A stretch of DNA of 64,000 bases from Alteromonas confluentis (GTDB lineage Bacteria > Pseudomonadota > Gammaproteobacteria > Enterobacterales > Alteromonadaceae): NCBI RefSeq assembly GCF_001757105.1, contig NZ_MDHN01000041.1, positions 313,164 through 377,163 on the forward strand, in the 5' to 3' direction. Below the pieces are notes generated by a model that ran no database searches, was not told the DNA's origin, and saw only the letters and a list, made by a program, of their open reading frames with translations. The position numbers and the translations under genes are program-made. This document shows, piece by piece, positions 9,189 through 17,806 of this stretch. The stretch's first letter is position 1. Each line of letters begins with the position of its first letter.

Positions 9189-9796
9189 TACAGACTGTCT
9201 TTTGATTGCGCACGGTAAATTACCGGAATGCGCGTCAACCTCTCATAATGTTCGGTGATTCTGCCGAACGCAGAAAAATCGAACCCAGCTTCTTTTAGAT
9301 GTCTCACCATGCAGTACAAATAAACATCGAGCACGCTCCAGTCTTCTTCGCACCAGAACATGGAGTTTTTCAGGCGCTTCTGAATAACCTCAAAAGCCGA
9401 TTTCAATTGTTCTTCAGCCTGATTTTTTAATACCAGCGCATCGAAGGAAAGCCCACTGGCATAGTTACAATACTGCATGCAGTGGGGCTGAATGTGGCTG
9501 GTTATCCAGGAGAGGAAGCAGGTCGACTCGATGAACGTTAACGACCGGGGTAAGATCTGCGCCACAGGATATTTCTTATGCAGGTAGAAGATAATGCCTA
9601 ACGCCTCGGTAATGGTACCATCAGGCGTAAGCAGAGACGGCACTCTTCCCTTAGGATTAACTTTTAAATACTCTGGGCTTTCATGCTCTAATTTATCAAT
9701 ATCAATTCTATTTAACTTGTACTCTACCCTCGCTTTTTCAAGCGCGACGGTAACCACCATAGAGCATGGGCTGTGAGAGGCAAATAACGTCAACAT
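9185..9796 (-). CDS. Glutathione S-transferase family protein
   Basis: A protein of 203 residues, typical GST length. The N-terminal thioredoxin-like domain is recognisable from SPCSMVVTVALEKARVEY, the cis-proline motif GRVPSLLTPDG and the glutathione-binding TEALGIIFYL (S/TE-AL). An all-helical C-terminal domain follows. It probably conjugates glutathione or acts in detoxification; the substrate is unknown. Ser9/Cys11 could act as the N-terminal catalytic residue. It is convergent with the LysR gene. Confidence 0.85.
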   Translation of the reverse strand: MLTLFASHSPCSMVVTVALEKARVEYKLNRIDIDKLEHESPEYLKVNPKGRVPSLLTPDGTITEALGIIFYLHKKYPVAQILPRSLTFIESTCFLSWITSHIQPHCMQYCNYASGLSFDALVLKNQAEEQLKSAFEVIQKRLKNSMFWCEEDWSVLDVYLYCMVRHLKEAGFDFSAFGRITEHYERLTRIPVIYRAQSKDSLY

Positions 9797-10180
9797 GCTT
9801 TGACTGCCCTACACAAAGCGAATCGTGCATCTGTCTTGCTCACCTTTCTAGTGAAGGTGTTTAAGCGCACCATAAACAACGGTCTAATTCCTATTTACAA
9901 TCTTAAAACCGCGCCACACTACCCCGAAAAATAGCATCTGAATAGTATTGATTTTTATGTGTGATATAACTCAATTTGATACCATAAGATCCGACCAGAA
10001 AAGTTAAATTATGTGTTTTTTCAGTATGATAAACAGAGTGAATATCAACCTACAATAATGTAAATCGGCAGTTCGCAATCCATTCACGGATATTATTTTA
10101 TACTGTCGATAAAGTACGAAGGTTATGATGAAGGTAAGGTATAATTACTGCGTTCAAGCGTTACAGAGAAACCGTCAGAT
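9797..10180. other. 384-bp intergenic region
   Basis: AT-rich, serving as upstream DNA for both the minus-strand GST gene and the plus-strand YgjP-like gene. A weak 6-bp hairpin (CACCTT at 9841-9846 with AAGGTG at 9854-9859) is the only structure noticed. I found no ORF with a convincing ribosome site. Confidence 0.5.
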
Positions 10181-10687
10181 ATGTCGCAGTCGTTGACTTA
10201 CCTTTCCCACTATCCGCAGCATTTACAAGATCAGATTCAACAACTGATAAACAAAAATCAGTTGGGCGACTGGCTGCGTTCCCGCTATTCCAGTGTGCAT
10301 AACATCAACAATGACAAGGATTTACGGGAGTACGCGCTGGAGATTAAGAATCACTACATGAAGAAAACCCAGCCGTTAAGTAAGGTGATATACGACAGTA
10401 AAATTCATGTGGTAAACCACGCCCTCGGCCTACACTCATATGTGTCTCGCGTTCAGGGCGGAAAATTAAAAAGTAAAAATGAATTGCGTGTCAGTGATCT
10501 TTTTAAACGCACCCCAGAACCATTTTTAAATATGATAGTGGTTCACGAGCTGGCGCACTTAAAAGAAAAAGATCACAACAAAGCGTTCTATAAGCTATGT
10601 CAGCACATGCTGCCCGACTACCATCAGATTGAATTTGATGTCCGGGTGTATCTCACCGAAATGGATGCCAATGGCACCGTGTTTTAA
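10181..10687 (+). CDS. YgjP-like (DUF45) zinc metallopeptidase
   Basis: A protein of 168 residues. The motif VVHELAHLKEKDHNKAFYKL gives a zincin HExxH site (HELAH) plus a downstream histidine in the DUF45/YgjP pattern. No signal peptide is seen, so it is probably cytoplasmic. Relatives are predicted metal-dependent hydrolases of unclear physiological substrate. It is followed after 28 bp by the YacL-like gene on the same strand. Confidence 0.8.
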   Translation: MSQSLTYLSHYPQHLQDQIQQLINKNQLGDWLRSRYSSVHNINNDKDLREYALEIKNHYMKKTQPLSKVIYDSKIHVVNHALGLHSYVSRVQGGKLKSKNELRVSDLFKRTPEPFLNMIVVHELAHLKEKDHNKAFYKLCQHMLPDYHQIEFDVRVYLTEMDANGTVF

Positions 10688-10715
10688 TTCAATAAAAAAC
10701 AGTAGTGAAAGAAGT

Positions 10716-11066
10716 ATGGATTTTGAGTTTCTAACCGATGTCACCGGGCAACCTCTTGCGCGATGCGACATGGAAAGTGAATATTTTGGCGATTGGCTAA
10801 GTCATGACATTGGCAGCGACAAAGCGCTGATCACGTCATTACTGCATAATCTCGACCGTTTATTAGGAAGACAAATCCCCGACTACGAATTTGTTGGCAA
10901 AATTTATCACCTTACTATTGCCGATGAAGAAGTCGATTTGTTTCTCAATAACAATGACATTGCCGACAGCCAATTTGAAGATGAACAACCTGATGGTCCG
11001 GTCGCGGGCTGTGGCTTAGTGGAACTTAAGCACCTGCTAGCAAGTTGGCAGGCGTTTATAGCCTAA
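10716..11066 (+). CDS. YacL-like UPF0231 family protein
   Basis: A protein of 116 residues from ATG at 10716, which has a GAAAG ribosome site. A longer frame from 10629 overlaps the metallopeptidase gene and lacks family similarity there. The start MDFEFLTDVTG and the acidic body match the small gammaproteobacterial UPF0231/YacL family (E. coli YacL begins MDYEFLRD). Function is unknown in the family. Presence supports a gammaproteobacterial host. Confidence 0.8.
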   Translation: MDFEFLTDVTGQPLARCDMESEYFGDWLSHDIGSDKALITSLLHNLDRLLGRQIPDYEFVGKIYHLTIADEEVDLFLNNNDIADSQFEDEQPDGPVAGCGLVELKHLLASWQAFIA

Positions 11067-11094
11067 CTGTAGCTTTCCTGCTAACGATAACGTG

Positions 11095-11187
11095 CTAATG
11101 ATTCTCTGAATTGGCCAGTAACTTTACTAGTCCACCAAAGGCCAGCGCAGTACCTGCAGATAACAGCAAAAACAATATCGATTCCAT
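11095..11187 (-). CDS. Predicted 30-residue membrane protein
   Basis: ATG at 11187 has a strong GGAGG 7 nt upstream and encodes 30 residues ending at TAG 11095-11097. The product is one hydrophobic helix (ESILFLLLSAGTALAFGGL) followed by LVKLLANSENH, typical of a small single-span protein. It lies just downstream of an intrinsic terminator that ends the preceding minus-strand gene, so it needs its own promoter. Support is the ribosome site and the composition only. Confidence 0.5.
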   Translation of the reverse strand: MESILFLLLSAGTALAFGGLVKLLANSENH

Positions 11188-11228
11188 TTCATTGCCTCCC
11201 AGTATCTAATGATCTACGTGATTTAACC

Positions 11229-11255
11229 AAAAAAACTCTGCCCAACTGGGCAGAG
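11229..11255 (-). terminator. Intrinsic terminator
   Basis: CTCTGCCC (11236-11243) pairs perfectly with GGGCAGAG (11248-11255) around a 4-nt loop. On the minus strand it is followed by seven T (11229-11235). It ends transcription of the minus-strand membrane-protein gene at 11334-12005. Confidence 0.9.
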
Positions 11256-11333
11256 AACTACACGATTTACGTTTTGGATGGGTCCTGAACTACAATACGC
11301 CGGCATGAGCACATTTGCAAATGATAATTATTT

Positions 11334-12005
11334 TTATTTGAGAGGTGTAGCACTTATGCTTTGTTTACTTTGTAAATGCTTCATCTGCAACAGCACAGCA
11401 CCGCGGGTAATCACGCTTGCCCCATTAAGTACAAGTAACGGCCATGCTTGCGCAAAAGGCATGGTCAATCCAAACAATAACGTACTGATATCTTTCGCTA
11501 AGATACCGTAAAACAATCCGAATGACAGTGAACCTATGTGCTGACGACGACGCAACAACAACCACTGATGCAGCGTACCTTGAATGAGGATCACCGTTAC
11601 CAGCAACATCAGCGTGTTGGCCCCGAGTTGCGCCAAGGCTGGAAACGGCCGGAACCCCATAGAAATGAATCCGCCCACCAGCGCCGCTGCCGCCAACAAC
11701 GACACCCCAGCGGCTGAGCTCGTGCGCCTTAATCGCCATATGCGCACAAGAATGACCAATGTCAGCAAACATGCGCCACAGCGTGTCCACACTAGATAAT
11801 GATTAAACGGCTCAACCCCAATGCCAAAAATGAACATGGCGTAAAAGGCGAAGAAACTGGAGCCAAACTGGTTCAGCGACAGACTGTGGTTATCCTCTTC
11901 TACCTTTAATTGTTGTTGACTGATGCGCCGGATTTGCGCAAGCAAGCCCACCCAGGTGAAAATGAAAATGGCAGAACTGAGTAATCCCAGCAAGTGGTAA
12001 AGCAT
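11334..12005 (-). CDS. Hypothetical polytopic membrane protein
   Basis: A protein of 223 residues with about six to seven hydrophobic helices. The first half has a short cytoplasmic stretch after helix 1 (AQIRRISQQQLKVEEDNHSL) and a motif GSSFFAFYAMFIFG. The overall arrangement recalls PQ-loop/SWEET-like small transporters, but no clear PQ motif is visible, so no function is assigned. It is a single gene with its own terminator. Confidence 0.65.
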   Translation of the reverse strand: MLYHLLGLLSSAIFIFTWVGLLAQIRRISQQQLKVEEDNHSLSLNQFGSSFFAFYAMFIFGIGVEPFNHYLVWTRCGACLLTLVILVRIWRLRRTSSAAGVSLLAAAALVGGFISMGFRPFPALAQLGANTLMLLVTVILIQGTLHQWLLLRRRQHIGSLSFGLFYGILAKDISTLLFGLTMPFAQAWPLLVLNGASVITRGAVLLQMKHLQSKQSISATPLK

Positions 12006-12097
12006 AATGGTGAAGCATTACAAATGAAAAGAGCATGGATTGTACCATGCTCTTTTTAATAAACCGCTTACGCGTTTAACTCACTTTTTCCCGTGAC

Positions 12098-13003
12098 TCA
12101 GGCACCGACACTATTGCGCACGCGGTTAATATCCGCCGCTGGCGGCGCACCAAATAGTCGGCTGTACTCCCGGCTAAACTGAGACGGGCTGCCGTAACCC
12201 ACTTTGTAGCCTGCCGTGGCTGCTTCCAGCCCTTCGTGGATCATAATTCGTCGCGCTTCGTTTAAGCGTAACTGCTTTTGATATTGCAGCGGCGACATAC
12301 TGGTGACCGACTTAAAGCTGTTATAAAGCGCTGATTCGCTCATGTTTACCGCGTTTGCCAAATGCTTAACTTTCAAAGGCTCATCAAAATTGTCGCGGAT
12401 CATTTCAATCACCTTGCTCATTCTGCTCGCGTTGCTGTCGTGCATCAAAAACTGGCGCAACTGCACGCCGCCAGGGCCATTCAGCACGCGGTACATCAAC
12501 TCCCGTTTCAACATGGGCAGCAGCACCGGGATGTCTTTAGGGGTTTCATGTAACTGTAGCAGCCGTTGAAATACTGAAAGAATGCCTTCATCCACGTCGT
12601 AATTATTCATGCAACAGCCATTCGGCCCGTTTGCATAAAAGCCTTCGCCGATATCGCTCACCAATTCGGACAAAATGCGCATATCCAAATCGATGCTTAC
12701 ACCCACATAGGGTTTCTCGTTACAGGCATTCACTATTTCGCCGATAACCGGCAACATTACCGGCACCATAAGATAAGACATCTCTTTAAAGTTGATTTCT
12801 TTTTCACCCATTCGTAGCTTTTTTCCACCCTGCAATAACAGGCAGAACATGGGCTCGTAAATAGTGGGGTGCGTGCAACTTGTATTGCAGGAGCGTACGG
12901 TTTTTAACCCCGGAACGTTAGTTTGCCTGACACCATCGCCATCGTTAATTCGCGATGTAATATCGATAAGCTCTTGCTGATAAAGTTGGATTTTTTCATT
13001 CAT
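12098..13003 (-). CDS. AraC-family regulator of the RND efflux operon
   Basis: A protein of 301 residues from ATG at 13003 (GGA upstream); the frame extends to 13075 but the extra residues look non-native. The N-terminal ligand domain is of the AraC_N type seen in regulators close to aldehyde/efflux genes (YEPMFCLLLQGGKKLRMGE). The C-terminal double HTH includes VKHLANAVNMSESALYNSFK and GYGSPSQFSREYSRLFG. It is divergent from the RND operon, its probable target (inference from position). Confidence 0.85.
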   Translation of the reverse strand: MNEKIQLYQQELIDITSRINDGDGVRQTNVPGLKTVRSCNTSCTHPTIYEPMFCLLLQGGKKLRMGEKEINFKEMSYLMVPVMLPVIGEIVNACNEKPYVGVSIDLDMRILSELVSDIGEGFYANGPNGCCMNNYDVDEGILSVFQRLLQLHETPKDIPVLLPMLKRELMYRVLNGPGGVQLRQFLMHDSNASRMSKVIEMIRDNFDEPLKVKHLANAVNMSESALYNSFKSVTSMSPLQYQKQLRLNEARRIMIHEGLEAATAGYKVGYGSPSQFSREYSRLFGAPPAADINRVRNSVGA

Positions 13004-13400
13004 TTTGGCGGTTCCGGTATTGCGTTCATGCGTCAATATGATGATAAGATAGCGCAATATTAAAGAATTATGCAATCAAACAATTTGCTGACCTAAAGTT
13101 TTCCATAAAGTAAAAATTGTTAACTACGCTTAAAATTAAAACGCAACACATTGATTTAGATAAAAATAATACCAAGACAACCGTTTTAAGCCATTTTTAA
13201 CGTCACTTGTACAATTCTTTTCAATCATTGCACAATCCTACAAGTTAAACAGAATCGTGCAATCATCAACAAGTATCGTGTATTAAACAAACTGTTTAGA
13301 AACACTAAAATAGCTTCCATCAAATTTCTGCGATCAGCCTGTTTTATTTATCAGTGAAAACGGGGCGGGATCGTTTTCTCAAAATTTAAGGGAGTAACCC
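13004..13400. promoter_or_regulatory. Divergent AraC/RND control region with three TGCA-type repeats
   Basis: The 397-bp AT-rich region carries three similar direct repeats: TGCAATCAAACAA at 13071-13083, TGCACAATCCTACAA at 13229-13243 and TGCAATCATCAACAA at 13258-13272. They are candidate AraC-type half-sites. The ribosome site of the efflux operon (AAGGGAG) is at its right end. No other gene is seen. Confidence 0.4.
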
Positions 13401-14627
13401 ATGTCCAGATTTATCACCCCCACACTCGTTACAAGTGCAATTTTGGCCAGCGCGGTACTTGGCGGTTGCAGTGAAGCCAAAGATCCCGCTATGCAGGCAG
13501 CCACAGCCCCGGAAGTGAATGTGGCCAATGTTGTTTCAATGCGCCTCAGTGAATGGGATGAGTTCAGCGGTCGTTTGCAAGCACCAGAATCCGTTACCCT
13601 GATCCCTCGCATTTCAGGTTACGTTGAACAAATCCTGTTTGAAGAAGGTGCGCTGGTAAAAGCGGGTGACGTACTGGTTAAAATTGACCCTCGCCCTTTT
13701 GAAGTGGATGTGGAGCGACTACAAGCACAGCTGGATAGCGCTGAAAGCCATATGAACCTCACTGAATCCTTATTTCAACGGGGTGAGTCGTTGGTGAGTA
13801 AAAATGCTATTTCGCAGGAAGCGCTGGATAATCGCCGGGCAGAATGGCTTGAAGCAAAAGCACAGACAGCAGCGATTCGCGCTGAATTGAAACAGGCGGA
13901 GTTGTCGTTATCCTACACCGAAGTGGTTGCCCCCGTGAGCGGACGGGTGTCAAACGCCACCATCACTAAAGGTAACTACGTGTCTGCGGGTAGCAGTGAA
14001 CTCACCCGCATTGTGTCCACAGAAAAGATGTATGCCTGGTTCAGCGTGGATGAGCAAACCTATTTGCAATACGCCCGCAATGGTCTGATCAACAACCCGA
14101 AAACGGCAGCGCAAACCGTATCGATGGGTCTATCTGGTGACGACGATTTTCGTTATCACGGAGCGATTGAGTTCGTTGATAACCGCATCGATGCACAAAC
14201 CGGTTCCATTCGTATTCGTGCCACTTTCCGTAACGAAGATGGCTCGCTGATGCCGGGCATGTACTCAAAAATCCGCCTTGCTGGCAGTGATGTTCACGAT
14301 GGCATTCTGATTGATGAAAAAGCCATCGGTACAGACCTTAACAATAAATTCGTGCTGGTTGTCGACAGCAACAACACCGTGACCTACCGGAAAATCGACC
14401 TTGGCGAATCGCTGGGTGATTTACGCATTGTGGAAAACGGCTTGAGCGAAGGCGAGAGCATTATCGTTAATGGTCTGCAACGTGTTATGCCCGGCATGCA
14501 AATCACCCCGGCAACCGTAGATATGGCCGATGAATCCACCCTGGCCGCCATTCGCACCAGTCAGCAGCAACTTGAACCAGAAAGCCTGGCACTGAATGTG
14601 TCGGTTAATGGCGTAGTTGTAGAATAA
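13401..14627 (+). CDS. RND efflux periplasmic adaptor lipoprotein
   Basis: A protein of 408 residues; ATG at 13401 follows AAGGGAG. The signal peptide ends in a lipobox, LGGC (Cys24), so it is lipid-anchored in the periplasm. Order: lipoyl half (SGYVEQILFEEGALVKAGDVLVKI), alpha-hairpin (~95-165), second lipoyl half (YTEVVAPVSGRVS), beta-barrel and membrane-proximal domains. This is the AcrA/MexE adaptor type linking pump and outer-membrane channel. First gene of a three-gene operon; 20 bp to the pump gene. Confidence 0.95.
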   Translation: MSRFITPTLVTSAILASAVLGGCSEAKDPAMQAATAPEVNVANVVSMRLSEWDEFSGRLQAPESVTLIPRISGYVEQILFEEGALVKAGDVLVKIDPRPFEVDVERLQAQLDSAESHMNLTESLFQRGESLVSKNAISQEALDNRRAEWLEAKAQTAAIRAELKQAELSLSYTEVVAPVSGRVSNATITKGNYVSAGSSELTRIVSTEKMYAWFSVDEQTYLQYARNGLINNPKTAAQTVSMGLSGDDDFRYHGAIEFVDNRIDAQTGSIRIRATFRNEDGSLMPGMYSKIRLAGSDVHDGILIDEKAIGTDLNNKFVLVVDSNNTVTYRKIDLGESLGDLRIVENGLSEGESIIVNGLQRVMPGMQITPATVDMADESTLAAIRTSQQQLEPESLALNVSVNGVVVE

Positions 14628-14647
14628 TAACAGGAACAAGCACACCT

Positions 14648-17600
14648 ATGTTTTCACGATTTTTTATCCACCGGCCTATCTTTGCCACTGTGCTGTCACT
14701 GCTGTTTGTGATCACCGGTGGCATTGCAGTCTGGCAATTGCCCATTACCGAATATCCGGAAGTCGTACCGCCCACGGTGGTGGTTACCGCCAGCTATCCT
14801 GGAGCCAACCCGCAGATCATTGCTGACACAGTAGCATCGCCACTGGAGCAGGAAATCAACGGCGTTGAGAATATGCTCTACATGTCGTCGCAATCTACAG
14901 CAGACGGCACCATGACACTTACCGTCACTTTCGCCATCGGCACCAATGCCGACCTGGCGCAGTCTCAGGTTCAGGCACGGGTCGACCGTGCGGTACCTCG
15001 TCTGCCGCAAGAAGTACAACGTCTGGGCGTGGTGGCTGAGAAGTCATCGCCAAACCTTACGCTGGTAGTGCATTTGTACTCGCCGGATGAACGTTATGAC
15101 ATGCTGTATTTGTCTAACTTCGCGACCCTGAACGTGCGTGATGAACTCGCTAAGATCAGTGGCGTAGGACAAGTCCGCCAGTTCGGTGCCGGTGAATTCA
15201 GTATGCGCGTGTGGCTTGATCCTTCGCGGGTTGCCGCGCTTGGTTTAACGCCAGTAGATATCTCCAACGCCATTCAGGAACAAAATCAGCAAGTTGTTGC
15301 CGGAAGCCTGGGTGCGCAGCCTGTTAAAAATGCCGATTTCAACATTTTGATGAATGTGAAAGGTCGTCTCGCTTCAGTAGATGAGTTTGAAGACATCATC
15401 ATCAAAGTGGGCGAAAACGGTGAAATCAGTCGTTTGAAAGACGTAGCACGGGTCGAGCTGGGTGCCGATTCCTACGCCCTGCGTTCTACCATTGATAACA
15501 ATCCGGCCGTGGGCATGGGCGTGTTTCAGATGGCAGGCTCTAACGCCATTCAGATCTCCGAAAATGTACGCGCCACCATGGACAATTTGTCGCAGACATT
15601 TCCGGAAGGCGTGAGTTATGAAATCGCCTACGACCCTACTGTGTTCGTTCGCGGCTCCATTCAGGCAGTAGTAAAAACCCTGCTTGAAGCCATCGTGCTA
15701 GTGGTGATTGTGGTTGTGCTGTTTCTACAAACCTGGCGCGCCTCTATTATCCCTCTGGTTGCCGTGCCGGTATCGTTAATTGGTACCTTTGCTTTTATGC
15801 AGGTGATGGGCTTCTCGCTTAACGCCCTGTCGCTGTTCGGACTAGTACTGGCGATTGGTATCGTGGTAGACGACGCCATCGTGGTAGTGGAAAACGTTGA
15901 ACGTAATATCAGTGAAGGCCTGGCACCAGTGGAAGCCACCATCAAGGCAATGAAAGAAGTGACCGGCCCCATTGTTGCCACAACGTTGGTGTTGGCGTCG
16001 GTATTCATTCCAACCGCTTTTATGACCGGGCTCACAGGCCAGTTTTACAAGCAGTTCGCGCTCACTATTACTATTTCTACCTTTATCTCAGCGATTAACT
16101 CACTGACTTTGAGCCCTGCCCTGTCAGCTGTGCTGTTGAAAGGTCATGACGCCCCTAAAGACTGGCTGTCTAAAGGTATCGACACCCTGTTCGGACGCTG
16201 GTTGTTTGCGCCCTTTAACCGGTTCTTCAGCAAGCTTTCTGACGGCTACGGTTTTGTGGTTAAACGCATCATCCGGGCTGGTGCACTGGTACTGGTGGTG
16301 TATGCAGGACTGGTAGCACTCACTGGCGTTCAGTTTCAATCTACGCCAACCGGTTATATCCCGGCACAGGATAAACAATATCTGATTGCGTTTGCACAAC
16401 TGCCCAATGCAGCCTCGCTGGATCGCACCGATAAGGTGATCGAACAAATGTCAGCCATGGCGCTGGAACACCCGGGTGTTGCCAATACCATTGCGTTTCC
16501 TGGTCTTAGCATCAATGGCTTCACCAATGCTACTAACAGCGGGATTGTGTTTGTCACGCTGGATGATTTTGACGAGCGCAAAGATCCGTCGCTTTCTGCT
16601 AATGCCATTGCGGCACAGCTGAATGGGAAGTACAGCACCTTAAAAGATGCCTTCGTTGCCATATTCCCGCCACCACCGGTAATGGGTCTGGGTACCATTG
16701 GTGGGTTCCGTCTGCAACTGGAAGACCGTGCCGGTTACGGCTTTGAGGAACTGAACCGGGTGACCATGGAGATCATGCAAAAAGCCGCCACAACACCAGA
16801 ACTGGCCGGAGTATTCTCGGGATATCAGGTGAACGTGCCGCAAATCGATATCGATGTGGATCGTGAAAAAGCCAAGCAACAAGGCATCGATCTCAACACG
16901 CTGTTCAGCACGCTACAGGGCTACATGAGCTCGACTTACGTAAACGACTTCAACTTGTTTGGTCGCACCTACCAGGTGAACATGCAGGCCGATCAGCAGT
17001 TCCGAGCCTCAGCCCAGCAAGTTGGTCAGCTAAAGGTAAGTAATGCGCAGGGAGAAATGGTCTCGCTGGACTCGTTTATCCGCGTTAACGACACCGCTGC
17101 GCCAGACCGGGTAATGCACTACAACGGCTTTACTACCGCAGAGATTAACGGCGGTGCAGCACCGGGATACAGCTCTGGTGAAGCGCAGGCAGCTATTGAG
17201 CGTATTCTCGATGAAACTCTGCCAAACGGCATGACTTACGAGTGGACAGAGCTGACCTATCAGCAAATTCTCACCGGTGATGCCAATATGCTGGTGTTCC
17301 CGCTGGTCATCGTACTGGTATTCATGGTGTTAGCTGCACAATACGAGAGTCTGCGTTTGCCTCTGGCCATTGTGTTGATTATACCGATGACGTTGTTGTC
17401 GGCACTGAGCGGCGTCATGCTGTACCACGGTGACAACAACATTCTCACGCAAATTGGACTCATCGTATTAGTCGGCCTGGCCACCAAAAACGCCATCCTG
17501 ATTGTGGAATTTGCCAAAGAACTGCAGGAACAAGGATTAAGCCGGATGGATGCCATTCTGGAAGCTGGACGTTTACGTCTTCGCCCCATCCTCATGACTT

Positions 17601-17806
17601 CCATCGCTTTCATTATGGGCGTGGCACCGCTCGTGTTTTCTACCGGTGCGGGTGCAGAAATGCGTCAGGCCATGGGTGTTGCCGTATTCTCAGGCATGAT
17701 TGGCGTTACCTTGTTCGGCTTGCTGCTTACCCCACTGTTTTACTACCTGCTCACGCGTGAAACGCCGACACAGAAGCCATTACAAGGAGAACAGGATAAT
17801 GCGTAG
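14648..17806 (+). CDS. RND multidrug efflux pump (HAE1, MexF/AcrB-like)
   Basis: A protein of 1052 residues, normal for the family. It starts MFSRFFIHRPIFATVLS with the first membrane helix. Two large periplasmic loops alternate with two blocks of membrane helices. The proton-relay signature is present in helix 4 (GLVLAIGIVVDDAIVVVENVER, with the paired Asp residues). Proton-driven export of hydrophobic compounds across both membranes is the expected role; the MexEF-like order suggests phenolic or antibiotic substrates (inference). It overlaps the next gene by 8 bp. Confidence 0.95.
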   Translation: MFSRFFIHRPIFATVLSLLFVITGGIAVWQLPITEYPEVVPPTVVVTASYPGANPQIIADTVASPLEQEINGVENMLYMSSQSTADGTMTLTVTFAIGTNADLAQSQVQARVDRAVPRLPQEVQRLGVVAEKSSPNLTLVVHLYSPDERYDMLYLSNFATLNVRDELAKISGVGQVRQFGAGEFSMRVWLDPSRVAALGLTPVDISNAIQEQNQQVVAGSLGAQPVKNADFNILMNVKGRLASVDEFEDIIIKVGENGEISRLKDVARVELGADSYALRSTIDNNPAVGMGVFQMAGSNAIQISENVRATMDNLSQTFPEGVSYEIAYDPTVFVRGSIQAVVKTLLEAIVLVVIVVVLFLQTWRASIIPLVAVPVSLIGTFAFMQVMGFSLNALSLFGLVLAIGIVVDDAIVVVENVERNISEGLAPVEATIKAMKEVTGPIVATTLVLASVFIPTAFMTGLTGQFYKQFALTITISTFISAINSLTLSPALSAVLLKGHDAPKDWLSKGIDTLFGRWLFAPFNRFFSKLSDGYGFVVKRIIRAGALVLVVYAGLVALTGVQFQSTPTGYIPAQDKQYLIAFAQLPNAASLDRTDKVIEQMSAMALEHPGVANTIAFPGLSINGFTNATNSGIVFVTLDDFDERKDPSLSANAIAAQLNGKYSTLKDAFVAIFPPPPVMGLGTIGGFRLQLEDRAGYGFEELNRVTMEIMQKAATTPELAGVFSGYQVNVPQIDIDVDREKAKQQGIDLNTLFSTLQGYMSSTYVNDFNLFGRTYQVNMQADQQFRASAQQVGQLKVSNAQGEMVSLDSFIRVNDTAAPDRVMHYNGFTTAEINGGAAPGYSSGEAQAAIERILDETLPNGMTYEWTELTYQQILTGDANMLVFPLVIVLVFMVLAAQYESLRLPLAIVLIIPMTLLSALSGVMLYHGDNNILTQIGLIVLVGLATKNAILIVEFAKELQEQGLSRMDAILEAGRLRLRPILMTSIAFIMGVAPLVFSTGAGAEMRQAMGVAVFSGMIGVTLFGLLLTPLFYYLLTRETPTQKPLQGEQDNA

